Source: Actinomycetota bacterium (GTDB taxonomy: Bacteria > Actinomycetota > JAHEXW01). Taken from it: a stretch of 64,000 nt of DNA. The stretch covers positions 1 through 64,000 of the forward strand of contig JANXYU010000029.1 of the NCBI GenBank assembly GCA_025355855.1, in the 5' to 3' direction. Positions 24,754 through 33,114 of this stretch are shown here, one piece after another. The first letter of the stretch is position 1; each line of letters begins with the position of its first letter. The notes under the pieces were generated by a model. It had not been told where the DNA came from. It did no database searches and saw nothing but the letters and a program-made list of their open reading frames with translations. The position numbers were made by a program, and so were the translations under genes.

Positions 24754-26367
24754 TCAATCGAATTTGTAGCCCTCTCTAAATATTTGTACGCAAGCGTCAA
24801 CGACGGTCTCGTCATACAGGCTTCCCCGCCCCGCTTTGATTTCGGTTATCGCTTCATCGCAGCCAAGCATAGCCCGGTAGGGCCGGTTACTGCACATCGA
24901 CTCGACGACATCGGCCACGGCCAATATCCTTGCCTCCAGGCAGATTTCGCCGTTCTTCAGACCTTGGGGGTAACCGCTGCCGTCGATTCTTTCGTGATGT
25001 TGCAGTACGGCCTTGGCGATCGGCCACGGAAAATCGATCTTCTCCAAAATGTCCGCCCCAAACCGGGAGTGGGTTTGCACCATCCCGAACTCTATGTCGG
25101 TGAGTCCCGTCGGCTTTACCAGTATCTCGGACGGGACGTATATCTTGCCGATGTCATGCACCATGGCCGCGATCCGGACCCCCTCTATCCGCTCCTCGCT
25201 AAAACCCAGTAACCGCGAGATGGCTGTAGCTAACGTGACCACACGTTCTTGATGACCTGCCGTGTAGGGGTCCTTTTTCTCCGCAGTCACGGCCAAAGCG
25301 CTAACTGTCTCTTGAACCATGCGGCGCAGTTGAAGCAGACTTTCGCGCAACGCCGCATCGGCGATATCACGGGCCCGCGCTATGTCTAGCTTCTGAATCG
25401 CCAATGTTATCTGTTTGGCGACGGACCCGGTGAACTCCAATTCATCCTTTGTCCAGTCGCGCCGTTGTGTTACTTGGTTAAAAACCAGCGAATAAAATTT
25501 CTGGTCTTCATAAAAGAACGGATACCAAAGCAGACTTTTGATGCCCATGCTGCCGTGCAACAGTTCCGAAGAACTGTCTCCTACCAGTACCGAGTTGACT
25601 TCGTTATAATGGCTGACCAAAGGCTGCCGTTTCTTCCAAAGACTGACAGCGCCGCGCAAAAAGACATCAAGCGGAAAATCGTTCCTGGTTGATTTAGCGG
25701 TCTTGGATTTAGGATTTAGCCACTCACTTAGGCCCTCGATTATTTCCTTGTTGAAATCGACCCGGTAAATCAACACGCGATCGATTCCGAGAGTTTCACC
25801 GACAGTCTCGACCATCTGCTGCAACAATCCCTGCCGGTCCTCGGTAGCGATGATAGCCTCAGCTAGAGCGCTGACGCTTTTTGCGTACCCGAGACGTTGT
25901 TTCAGCTCCGCCTCGCTTCTCGCAATGGCGATCTCGGCGACCTTGCGGTCGGTTATATCGCGCGAGAAACCAATAACGCCTCGGACCTTTCCCGCGCCAT
26001 CTTTTACCGGAACCAAGCGCGTACTCAGCCAGATATTCTGCGCTCCGAAAGCGGACCAGTCTTCACACAACACTGTTTCGCCATTACCAAAAACACGTTG
26101 CAAGCTCTTAAGCTGATGTTCGGCCGCTTGCGGCGGGAATAGGTCGGAAATGGATTGACCCATGATCATCTCCGGACTGCCGCCCAGCTGGCTGGCGCCA
26201 TAGGTGTTGACGTAAACAACACGCATATCTGTATCAATAATGTAGATACTATCCTCGGCCGCCTCGGCTATCAAACGATAGTCGGCCTGAATATCGCGCG
26301 TGGCTCTTTCCTTTTTTGTTTTGGTTCCGGCCATCTTAAGAGTCAGCTCCCACGAACAATTGAGCAT
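24754..26367 (-). CDS. PAS-GAF-HD-GYP signalling protein
   Basis: Predicted c-di-GMP phosphodiesterase (537 aa), cytoplasmic. PAS domain about residues 28-150 (IIDTDMRVVYVN, VIGFSRDITDRK), GAF domain about 165-330, then HD-GYP about 355-537 with DPYTAGHQERV, MVHDIGK, LQHHERIDGSGYPQGL and ILAVADVVESM. The GYP triad is intact, so activity is plausible. The start could instead be the ATG at 26334 (MAGTKTKKER), which leaves the domains unchanged. Not in an operon; tRNA-Pro lies downstream. Confidence 0.9.
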   Translation of the reverse strand: MLNCSWELTLKMAGTKTKKERATRDIQADYRLIAEAAEDSIYIIDTDMRVVYVNTYGASQLGGSPEMIMGQSISDLFPPQAAEHQLKSLQRVFGNGETVLCEDWSAFGAQNIWLSTRLVPVKDGAGKVRGVIGFSRDITDRKVAEIAIARSEAELKQRLGYAKSVSALAEAIIATEDRQGLLQQMVETVGETLGIDRVLIYRVDFNKEIIEGLSEWLNPKSKTAKSTRNDFPLDVFLRGAVSLWKKRQPLVSHYNEVNSVLVGDSSSELLHGSMGIKSLLWYPFFYEDQKFYSLVFNQVTQRRDWTKDELEFTGSVAKQITLAIQKLDIARARDIADAALRESLLQLRRMVQETVSALAVTAEKKDPYTAGHQERVVTLATAISRLLGFSEERIEGVRIAAMVHDIGKIYVPSEILVKPTGLTDIEFGMVQTHSRFGADILEKIDFPWPIAKAVLQHHERIDGSGYPQGLKNGEICLEARILAVADVVESMCSNRPYRAMLGCDEAITEIKAGRGSLYDETVVDACVQIFREGYKFD

Positions 26368-26637
26368 TGGTTCTCGCTAACAAGTCTACACCAATGCCGC
26401 TTACTCTTTAAGCCGTAAATGTATTAGCATTGCCTTATGACTAGCAATCGGTCATCTTGGAACCCACCAAAACGCCGAACGGTCATCCTGGGATTCGACC
26501 ATTAAGTTGAATCGCAGGAACTGAGACGAATCCCACTATCCAGCTAAAATCGTGCGTGGTAGGTCAGTAAACGATAACGCTCTACGTCATTGCGAGGCGC
26601 TCACGAAGTGAGCAACGAAGCAAACTCCGAAAAAACC
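26368..26637. other. Gene-free stretch with a dispersed-repeat-like element
   Basis: About 340 bases separate the HD-GYP gene from the DUF6504 gene, including the promoter described separately. No supported ORF. The stretch around 26576-26627 contains GTCATTGCGAG, an inverted repeat GCTCAC-GAA-GTGAGC, and AACGAAGCAA, a layout common among dispersed palindromic elements in bacterial genomes. The 19-base AACGCTCTACGTCATTGCG recurs identically inside rplS at 36281-36299. Earlier bases (26450-26500) have two GGTCATC(C/T)TGG copies. Confidence 0.55.
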
Positions 26638-26693
26638 TTGAAACCTCTCCTCTCCTCGTGCTACACTATCCTTCCAATACGAACACATGTTCG
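26638..26693 (+). promoter_or_regulatory. SOS-regulated promoter of DUF6504-dinB
   Basis: -35 TTGAAA (26638-26643) and -10 TACACT (26662-26667) with an 18-base spacer. Immediately after the predicted start lies CGAACACATGTTCG (26680-26693), a perfect CGAAC-N4-GTTCG LexA operator. Fits repression of the downstream pair until DNA damage. Confidence 0.85.
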
Positions 26694-26711
26694 CTACTTA
26701 CGAGGCACTTT

Positions 26712-26963
26712 ATGATCGAGGAAATCAAAGAAACCATACGGGTTAAAGCCATCTTCACCGACGGCCGCCTGCGGCCTGAGGCCTTCGTTTGGCGGCGGCG
26801 CGTCTATGGGGTCAAAGATATTCACGGCGCCTACGACAACCGTCTGGGCCGGGCTAAACAACTGCACTATGCGGTCGGTTGCGGCAACGATGACGTCTAT
26901 GAGATCGCCCTGGACACGGATAAAATGGAGTGGCGTCTTGACAGGATTCATACCCCGGGATAG
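26712..26963 (+). CDS. DUF6504-like protein upstream of dinB
   Basis: 83 aa, starting at the ATG behind GAGG, just after the SOS box. It has IRVKAIFTDGRLRPEAFVWRR, then VYGVKDIHGAY and VYEIALDTDKMEWRLDRI, resembling the short DUF6504 proteins found near Y-family polymerase or imuB/dnaE2 genes in actinobacteria. The family has no known activity. It overlaps dinB by 26 bases, so the two are translated from one SOS-controlled message. Family match is from memory; the operon is plain. Confidence 0.7.
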   Translation: MIEEIKETIRVKAIFTDGRLRPEAFVWRRRVYGVKDIHGAYDNRLGRAKQLHYAVGCGNDDVYEIALDTDKMEWRLDRIHTPG

Positions 26964-28221
26964 CGCGGCCGTCGACTCTCCCCCGCTCGCGACCGCTTCT
27001 GATATTATTCACTTGGATATGGACGCCTATTTCGCGTCTGTCGAGCAACGCGACATGCCTCTTTATCGCGGCCGCCCCCTGGTCGTCTGCCACACGGACG
27101 ACCCGAACTCTCTCCGCGGCGTGGTTTCTGCGGCCTCTTACGAGGCCCGGACCTATGGGGTCAAGGCCGGCGTTTCCGTACTGGAGGCGAAAAAGGTGCT
27201 CAAAAACGCCATCTTCATCGCCGGCAACTACGACAAATATCTCCACACCACCCGCCAGATCAAGGATATCTGCCGGCGCTACTCCGATGTCGTCGAGGTT
27301 TATTCCGTCGACGAGCTGTTTATCGACGCGTCCAAAGTCAAACATCTTTTCGGCGGGACCGCTCGCGTCGCTCTGGAAATCAAACGAGCCATTCAAAACG
27401 AGCTCAACCTGACAGCGTCCGTTGGTGTCGGCCCCAACAAACTGGTGGCCAAAATGGCGTCGGAACTCAACAAACCCGACGGCTTCACCGTCATCGAACC
27501 GCAGGATCTGCCCGACGTATTCGCGTCTTTGCCCGTCGGAGACATCGTCGGCGTCGGCCGGCGGATGAAACGTCATTTCGACGCCATCGGGGTCAAAACG
27601 ATCGGCGATCTGTCGCGCGTCCCGGTATCTTATCTGACGGCCAAATTCGGCGTAGTGGGAGCGGCCCTGCACAACGCGTCGCTGGGCATAGACGGTTCAG
27701 TCGTAGCGGGACGCCAGGCCAGGGAGATAGTCAAATCCTTTGGCCACACCAATGCTCTCAGCGGGGGCTTATCAGACAAGCGCGAACTAAAAAGGTTGCT
27801 TCTGGGGCTTACGGAAGGCGTAGCGCGACGGATGCGCCGAGAGGGCTATTACGGCCGAGCCATAACGCTTCGCCTATCGCTAGCCCGCATGTTCTCAATT
27901 TCCCGTTCTAAAACCACCGCATATTTCACCCAGGAAGCTAAGGATATTTACCCCATCGCCGTCGCCCTGTTCGACCGGGAAAGCGAGCTTGTCGAGCAAT
28001 ATCCGCCGTCTTTGATCGGCGTCTCAGTCAGCCGTCTGATAAGAACGGAAGACGGCATCCAGCTGTCGGTTTTCGACCTAATCGAAAGAAAGAACAAGGA
28101 GCTTACCGGTGCAGTTGACGCCGTCCGGGATAAATTCGGGGAAAGAGCAGTTTTCCGGGCCTCGCTCGACACCTGGAAACGGCAACACCATACCGTCCCC
28201 CGGCTGGAGGTTGCTAAGTAA
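26938..28221 (+). CDS. dinB: Y-family DNA polymerase IV (DinB)
   Basis: Translesion polymerase (427 aa). Palm/fingers: IIHLDMDAYFASVEQRD, SAASYEAR, YSVDELFID (catalytic Asp/Glu pair), ASVGVGPNKLVAKMAS; then the helix-hairpin-helix GVGRRMKRHF, little-finger domain, and near the C-terminus QLSVFD, a beta-clamp-binding peptide. The tracked ORF starts far upstream inside the DUF6504 gene; I chose the TTG at 26938 with GGAG 8 bases before it. Ends 8 bases into the convergent HD-GYP gene. Damage-inducible via the SOS box at 26680. Confidence 0.92.
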   Translation: MTGFIPRDSAAVDSPPLATASDIIHLDMDAYFASVEQRDMPLYRGRPLVVCHTDDPNSLRGVVSAASYEARTYGVKAGVSVLEAKKVLKNAIFIAGNYDKYLHTTRQIKDICRRYSDVVEVYSVDELFIDASKVKHLFGGTARVALEIKRAIQNELNLTASVGVGPNKLVAKMASELNKPDGFTVIEPQDLPDVFASLPVGDIVGVGRRMKRHFDAIGVKTIGDLSRVPVSYLTAKFGVVGAALHNASLGIDGSVVAGRQAREIVKSFGHTNALSGGLSDKRELKRLLLGLTEGVARRMRREGYYGRAITLRLSLARMFSISRSKTTAYFTQEAKDIYPIAVALFDRESELVEQYPPSLIGVSVSRLIRTEDGIQLSVFDLIERKNKELTGAVDAVRDKFGERAVFRASLDTWKRQHHTVPRLEVAK

Positions 28222-28873
28222 CTAGTTTGAACCCTTTCTTAAATATCGTAGCGGCCGCATCGGCCACAACGGGGTCGTAGAGCCGTCCTCGATTCTTCTT
28301 GATCTCAGCCAGCGCGTCCTCTACCGTAAGAGCGGGACGGTAAGGTCGGTGGCTCGCCATTGCTTCTATCACGTCGGCGACGGCGAGAATGCGCGCTTCC
28401 AGCCGGATGTCGTCGCCTTTTAGACCTTGCGGATAACCTGACCCGTCCATTCGTTCGTGATGCTGCAGCGCGATGTCGGCGACCGGCCAGGGGAAGTCTA
28501 TCTCGTTTAACACTTCGTAACTATAGCGCGGGTGAACCTTGATCATCCGGAATTCCAGGTCGGTCAACGCGCCCGGTTTGCTTAGTATCTCCGCCGGCAC
28601 ATATATCTTACCGACGTCATGCAATGTCGCAGCTATACGCAGGCCCTGTCGCGTATCCTCACTCAATTTCATCTCCTCGGCGATAGCCAAGGCTATTTGA
28701 ACTACTTGACGCTCGTGGCCGACTGTATACGGATCTTTATGCTCGGCCAAGGTGGCAATCGCCTTAACCGAGTCCTCCATTGCTTTGTTTATCTGCCGGT
28801 AGCTTTGTTTAAGTTCTTTTTGACGTTCCATTCCGCCTAAAGCGAACGAGATGTTGCCTGCGACTCTATCCAA
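28214..28873 (-). CDS. HD-GYP domain, 3' part of an interrupted sensor gene
   Basis: 219 aa from a TTG preceded by AGAGG. It starts with the last helix of a GAF domain (LLDRVAGNISFAL) and continues with a full HD-GYP domain: DPYTVGHERQV, TLHDVGK, LQHHERMDGSGYPQGL, ILAVADVIEAM. It is in the same frame as the upstream ORF 28895-30619; only one TGA and eight codons (DEEEVRLL) separate them. Either one gene broken by a nonsense change, or two chains made by re-initiation at this TTG. The phosphodiesterase residues are intact. Confidence 0.75.
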   Translation of the reverse strand: MDRVAGNISFALGGMERQKELKQSYRQINKAMEDSVKAIATLAEHKDPYTVGHERQVVQIALAIAEEMKLSEDTRQGLRIAATLHDVGKIYVPAEILSKPGALTDLEFRMIKVHPRYSYEVLNEIDFPWPVADIALQHHERMDGSGYPQGLKGDDIRLEARILAVADVIEAMASHRPYRPALTVEDALAEIKKNRGRLYDPVVADAAATIFKKGFKLVT

Positions 28874-28894
28874 GAGTCGTACCTCTTCCTCGTC

Positions 28895-30619
28895 TCACAA
28901 ACCCGGGTCGCCGCTAAAAGCGATAAGCGCCCCCACCGCCGCTCCGTTGATAACCAGCGGAAAGGCTCCGGATATCGCGAAACCGGCTCGCGCGTTCATC
29001 TCTCGCCAGGCCGGGGTAACCTTAGAATCACGCATGTCTATGCAAATCACGTTCTTAGCCTTCTCCATAAGGTCACCTAGCATCGGGTTGTCCGGGGTCA
29101 AATGCTCTAGATACTTATCTAGCGATTGCTTGAAATCCGCCGGTTTGCCAAGCCAGGTGTATGTTTTTAGCTTGTCTTTGTCTTTCATCAGTATAGCGGC
29201 CCAGGAATAGTCGGCGTTTTCAACCAATATTCTGCAGACGGCTTGACTCAATCTTTTGCGATCATGTATGCGCAACGTGTTCTCACTGATCTCGCCCAGA
29301 ACCGTATACATCGTCAAGGAACGATCAAGTTTTTTATAGCTGTCTATAAGTTCTTCTTGCCGCTTGACTAGATCGTTCTCATATTGTTTCTTGTCAGTGA
29401 TCTCGATTGTATAGACGCGCATGCCGCCGGGCTCATCAGATGGAACGATTGATTCCGCGAAGAAACTCTCGCCCACCTTAACCTCCCGGTAGAGGGCGGC
29501 CCTAGTGCGGTTGCTGGCCATTGAAGTCATTAAGGTTCTATAGTCCGCGGGTTTAAACAGATCGTATTTGCCGTCCTGTCCAGCCTGTTGCAGTTTTTGT
29601 GTAGCGGCGCTGTTGTTGAATATGAGCGCACCCGTTTGATCGAATTCAACTATCGGGCTGGGGTTCTGGCGCGGGAAGGACGCCGCATGCTCCAGCTCCA
29701 TTGTCCGGTAGGCGACAGCCTGAGTCAGATAGCGCTGCCTGTCCAACACCCCGGTCACGATAATAGACAGCAGCAGTACGATTATCGTGCCCCCAGCCAA
29801 CATGCTTATCTGACGGTTGGCGACAGACGCGGCCCAACCGCCCTTCGGAACGGCCGCGACCTCCCAATAACCGCCTGGCACATATACCTTATAGACGACC
29901 GGGTCAGCCCCGAACACATCGGCTTTTTGATAAAGAACATCTCCGCTCTTGGTGCGTAAGGCGACGTTAAGCGACGTCGATTTGTTATCCAGACCTGTCT
30001 CTTTAATCAATTGGGATACGTTAAAGACGATCTGGGTGGTGGCGTAGAAACTGCCGTCCGGGTTAAATAGCGGTTCTCTGGCGACAAAACCGCTGCCGCC
30101 TTGCAATAACTCATAAGGACCGCCGACAATCGTCTTTTTAGTTGCGATACCTCTCTTGATGTCGTTTTGGACCGCGACCCTTTTGTCATGCAAGAGGTCG
30201 GCTCCGATTGCCGCTTCGTTGCCTTCACGCGGATAAACGTAGGTAATTATGGCGTTCGGTGCAATCTCAACCGCGCGAATCCCCGGATCGCGCGACACCA
30301 ACCCTCGGGCAAACGAATCAAACTCGTTTGTCAGCTCGCTCGGAGTGTGGCTAATAAGGAGAAACGCCGTAAGACCGTTCAGTTGCCCTAAACGCTCGCT
30401 GAGCTGCAACTCGAGAACGTCCTTATATGACGCCAAATCCTGGGCGACATGTTGCCTTGATTCCTCCAGCAGACGCGCTTGGTATTCACGGTATGCTATG
30501 AGCGAGGGTACGGCGAGAACGAGAAAGACAATTGAGAATATTACCAATAGCCGCGCCGCGTACGCCGGCTTCGGGACCCGATACTTAGAGGTTGTTTTCG
30601 GAGCGGTTGTCCGCGTCAC
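28895..30619 (-). CDS. CHASE-PAS-GAF membrane sensor, 5' part ending at in-frame TGA
   Basis: 574 aa. TM helix at about 25-45, an extracytoplasmic CHASE-type domain (SRDPGIRAVEIAP, YPREGNEAAIG), a second TM at about 275-297, a PAS domain (NPSPIVEFDQTGALIF), a coiled segment, then a GAF domain that stops at SGDPGL, short of its final helix. The next codon is TGA and translation beyond it in the same frame gives DEEEVRLLDRVAG, the expected GAF ending, then HD-GYP. So the intended product is a CHASE-PAS-GAF-HD-GYP protein of about 800 residues. Confidence 0.8.
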   Translation of the reverse strand: MTRTTAPKTTSKYRVPKPAYAARLLVIFSIVFLVLAVPSLIAYREYQARLLEESRQHVAQDLASYKDVLELQLSERLGQLNGLTAFLLISHTPSELTNEFDSFARGLVSRDPGIRAVEIAPNAIITYVYPREGNEAAIGADLLHDKRVAVQNDIKRGIATKKTIVGGPYELLQGGSGFVAREPLFNPDGSFYATTQIVFNVSQLIKETGLDNKSTSLNVALRTKSGDVLYQKADVFGADPVVYKVYVPGGYWEVAAVPKGGWAASVANRQISMLAGGTIIVLLLSIIVTGVLDRQRYLTQAVAYRTMELEHAASFPRQNPSPIVEFDQTGALIFNNSAATQKLQQAGQDGKYDLFKPADYRTLMTSMASNRTRAALYREVKVGESFFAESIVPSDEPGGMRVYTIEITDKKQYENDLVKRQEELIDSYKKLDRSLTMYTVLGEISENTLRIHDRKRLSQAVCRILVENADYSWAAILMKDKDKLKTYTWLGKPADFKQSLDKYLEHLTPDNPMLGDLMEKAKNVICIDMRDSKVTPAWREMNARAGFAISGAFPLVINGAAVGALIAFSGDPGL

Positions 30620-30635
30620 GTGCGCCTTCCTTAGA

Positions 30636-31148
30636 TCAGTAAGGCTTGCCCTCTAGAATACGTTTGCCCAGGCGTTCGGCCCAAGCTTTTATGGCGGCCG
30701 GATCGCGATAGTCGCCTAGCGGCGCCTTGCTTTGCTTGACTGACCAGCGCAGCACCATGCTCAGCTTGTCGGGATCGCGCACCCCGCCAAAGATTCCTAG
30801 GTCCCACGGGCGTTGCTCAAAGCGCAGTTTATTCAAAACGGCCGCGACATGTTTGCGGTTCTCATCGGTAGGCTCGGCCATCAGCATGCTCAGCGCGAAG
30901 AACGCGGCCGGTTTGCCGCGCATGTCGTCTCGCCACTTCTCCATAAATTCGGCGGCTTCGGGCAAAACGTCCTCTCCCTTGACGGCTGTCCCCAGCACTA
31001 CGAAGTCATAATTGCTTAAATTGTCTACATCCCCGGCCGCCTTGGTGTCAACCTTCAAGCCGAGACCCTTAAGACCTTCGGCCACTGTCTCAGCGGCTTC
31101 CTTTGTATACCCGTGCCTGCTGGCGTACGCGACTAACACGTTTTCCAT
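30636..31148 (-). CDS. Flavodoxin-domain protein (HemG-like family)
   Basis: 170 aa. FMN-binding N-terminus VLVAYASRHGYTKEAAE, then VVLGTAVKGEDVLPEAAEF and GGVRDPDKLSMVLRW. This is the flavodoxin_5 family that includes menaquinone-dependent protoporphyrinogen oxidase (HemG), but there are no haem genes nearby and many members have other or unknown roles. It lies 16 bases upstream of the sensor gene on the same strand. Soluble; no membrane segment. Confidence 0.8.
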   Translation of the reverse strand: MENVLVAYASRHGYTKEAAETVAEGLKGLGLKVDTKAAGDVDNLSNYDFVVLGTAVKGEDVLPEAAEFMEKWRDDMRGKPAAFFALSMLMAEPTDENRKHVAAVLNKLRFEQRPWDLGIFGGVRDPDKLSMVLRWSVKQSKAPLGDYRDPAAIKAWAERLGKRILEGKPY

Positions 31149-31177
31149 AGAGTTCCCTTTCCTTAGTCTATGCCGGA

Positions 31178-32155
31178 TTAATTGACATTCTTGTTGTACA
31201 GGTCACGCGCTTCTTTCTCCAACTTATCCGCTTCGGCAAATTTTGCTTTGAACTCATCTTCATATTTCTTAATCGACTTTTCGAACCAAGTACTAAAGTC
31301 GCCTGTCGCTCCGACAGAATCCGCCGCTGACGACGCGTCTTGCAGCTTCGTCGTCAACTCGTTTTGCAGGGTGGTCATCGTGGCCAGATCTTGCGCCTGC
31401 GCGGCTTGCAGGAAACTGCGCATGACCGGCATTACCGCTCGGAATTTCTCGCTAACAGTAATCATGTCGGCGATATCCTGAGAATCTATCGATTCGTTAG
31501 CAGTCTTGAGCGCCGTTTCCGCGGCCGCGAGGGACGCGTCCGCTTCGTCCACCTTGGCTAGCGCGCCGGCATAATCAGCGGAGCCCATTGAGGCCGTAAC
31601 CTCATCAATGACGGCAAACCCCGTCGTCATTCGGTCTACTCCGTCGATGACGTAGGCCAGCGAACCGACCATTTTTCGACTCTCGGAGAACGCTTTCATT
31701 AGCGATTCTAAGCCGGCGCGCGCGGCCGCGTCACGGCGTGTAAGTGTATCTATGTAAGACTTCTCCCAATCCGGCAGCCTGAGTCTAGCTGCGCTGGCCA
31801 GATCTTTATCCGCCGCGTCTAACAAGTCGATGTCTTCTTGGGCTGTGCTTTCCAGTTTTGTAACCTCGTCTTTGAAGTTTTGCATAGACGCGGTCGAGGT
31901 GTCTTTGTTTAGTGCTGCCCCTAAAGTCGAAGCGGAAGTGTTCATTCCTGTACCGGAATCGACAACGGTCGCGTAGTTTTTATTGGCCGCGTCAATTAGT
32001 TTTTTGGCCGCCGCTGTCTGATATGAGCCAGGCCCCAGGCCGAAATACCAGCCAAGTCCACCGGTTGCGCAGCAGCACAACAATAGGACTAGCAATACGC
32101 CGACAGTTATCCCGATTTTCGTGCCCGTTTTCACTTCGCCCTCCTTGTCTTCCAC
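31178..32155 (-). CDS. Membrane-anchored helical protein of unknown function
   Basis: 325 aa, not recognised. A short charged N-terminus (MEDKEGEVKTGTK) is followed by one hydrophobic segment at about 13-37 with three consecutive Cys (LLLCCCATGG), then about 280 residues rich in Ala/Asp/Glu/Lys/Thr that look almost entirely helical and exported. No catalytic motif. The Cys cluster could be a lipidation-like site but it is not a clean lipobox because the charged lead lacks the usual Arg/Lys cap. Between PIG-L and flavodoxin genes, same strand. Confidence 0.65.
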   Translation of the reverse strand: MEDKEGEVKTGTKIGITVGVLLVLLLCCCATGGLGWYFGLGPGSYQTAAAKKLIDAANKNYATVVDSGTGMNTSASTLGAALNKDTSTASMQNFKDEVTKLESTAQEDIDLLDAADKDLASAARLRLPDWEKSYIDTLTRRDAAARAGLESLMKAFSESRKMVGSLAYVIDGVDRMTTGFAVIDEVTASMGSADYAGALAKVDEADASLAAAETALKTANESIDSQDIADMITVSEKFRAVMPVMRSFLQAAQAQDLATMTTLQNELTTKLQDASSAADSVGATGDFSTWFEKSIKKYEDEFKAKFAEADKLEKEARDLYNKNVN

Positions 32156-32169
32156 CTCTGATTTGTCGC

Positions 32170-33108
32170 CTACATTTTAGCATAGAAGACCTCGTTTACC
32201 CGCACGAACGCGTTAATTGACGGAGCCAGTAAACCGCCTTGCGACCGGTAGCGAGAGAGCGCGGCTATTTTTCGCGCCTCATCTGCCCAAGGCAGATCAA
32301 GGGTGAACGCGCGGCATTTTATTAAGCCGTGCTCCAGCGGCGATATTGAGCCCGCCGGGTCAAGCCAAGGAGGCCAAGGCCACAAGCAACCGTGATGGGT
32401 AATGTAGGTAAAAGCGGCTCCCCTGTAGCGCAGACTACGCAGAACTCGGCCCGTAAAGAGCGCTGTGGCCCAATGGTCATGATGTTGATCGGCTAGGTCG
32501 GGATAAATCACTACCGTGGGTTGAAAGGCCTTGACTGCGGCAGTCAAGTCGCTCTCCAGTGACCGGCCGGTGTACGGCGCGCCGGGGCGCCAGGCATAGC
32601 CGTTATTCTCAACCGCTACCCTGCCGTTAGCGCCCACATGGGTCGCATACCGATTGCGGTCCCATAGGGAATTCGTGGCGCCGTCCGGATAGCATAAAAA
32701 TACCATTGAGGTCAATGGCAATCCTAGGTCGCCCGCGGCTTGCAGCGCCTCGCGATGACGCAGTTTACCTAGGCTTAGGTAGGCGGCGGCGTCCGGTCGC
32801 CGCCCCCGATTCAAGAAACGCGCCGCCGAGGGATTGGCATCCCCATCGTTTATCCAAAGTACCTCGACGGCGTCAGCGACTCGCCCGGCGCGCAGGATGA
32901 CGCCCGCGCACGCCAATGATTCGTCATCGGGATGAGGCGAAATGACCATAACGCGCTGGCCGCGCAGATTCGGAAAGGGAGTTGTGGCGGTTGGTGCGAG
33001 ATTAGCATCTATGGCTTGACGCGCTGCAAGAATTACGATTGCGGCAGTAATGACAGACAGATAGACGACTAGCCCTCTTTTGGCGGCCTGGCGGTTGGAC
33101 GCGGTCAT
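32170..33108 (-). CDS. PIG-L family deacetylase, membrane-anchored
   Basis: 312 aa. An N-terminal TM segment (GLVVYLSVITAAIVILAA, residues 13-30) precedes a LmbE/PIG-L domain with zinc site VISPHPDDESLACAG, NDGDANPSA and DQHHDHWATALF. Such enzymes remove acetyl groups from N-acetylglucosamine-linked small molecules or lipids. In actinobacteria MshB and Mca are relatives, but the membrane anchor and genome context give no evidence for mycothiol here. Follows the PAS-GGDEF gene by 6 bases. Confidence 0.85.
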   Translation of the reverse strand: MTASNRQAAKRGLVVYLSVITAAIVILAARQAIDANLAPTATTPFPNLRGQRVMVISPHPDDESLACAGVILRAGRVADAVEVLWINDGDANPSAARFLNRGRRPDAAAYLSLGKLRHREALQAAGDLGLPLTSMVFLCYPDGATNSLWDRNRYATHVGANGRVAVENNGYAWRPGAPYTGRSLESDLTAAVKAFQPTVVIYPDLADQHHDHWATALFTGRVLRSLRYRGAAFTYITHHGCLWPWPPWLDPAGSISPLEHGLIKCRAFTLDLPWADEARKIAALSRYRSQGGLLAPSINAFVRVNEVFYAKM

Positions 33109-33114
33109 CGCTGA

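Noticed and set aside
26854-27672. 272-aa minus-strand ORF opposite dinB
   Set aside because: Shadow frame of dinB, which has all Y-family motifs and an SOS promoter.
28850-28897. Selenocysteine at the in-frame TGA
   Set aside because: GACTCT-TGGAT-AGAGTC forms a hairpin 16 bases downstream, but a Sec residue in a GAF surface helix start has no functional logic, the loop does not clearly match a bacterial SECIS, and TGA is an ordinary stop elsewhere in the window.
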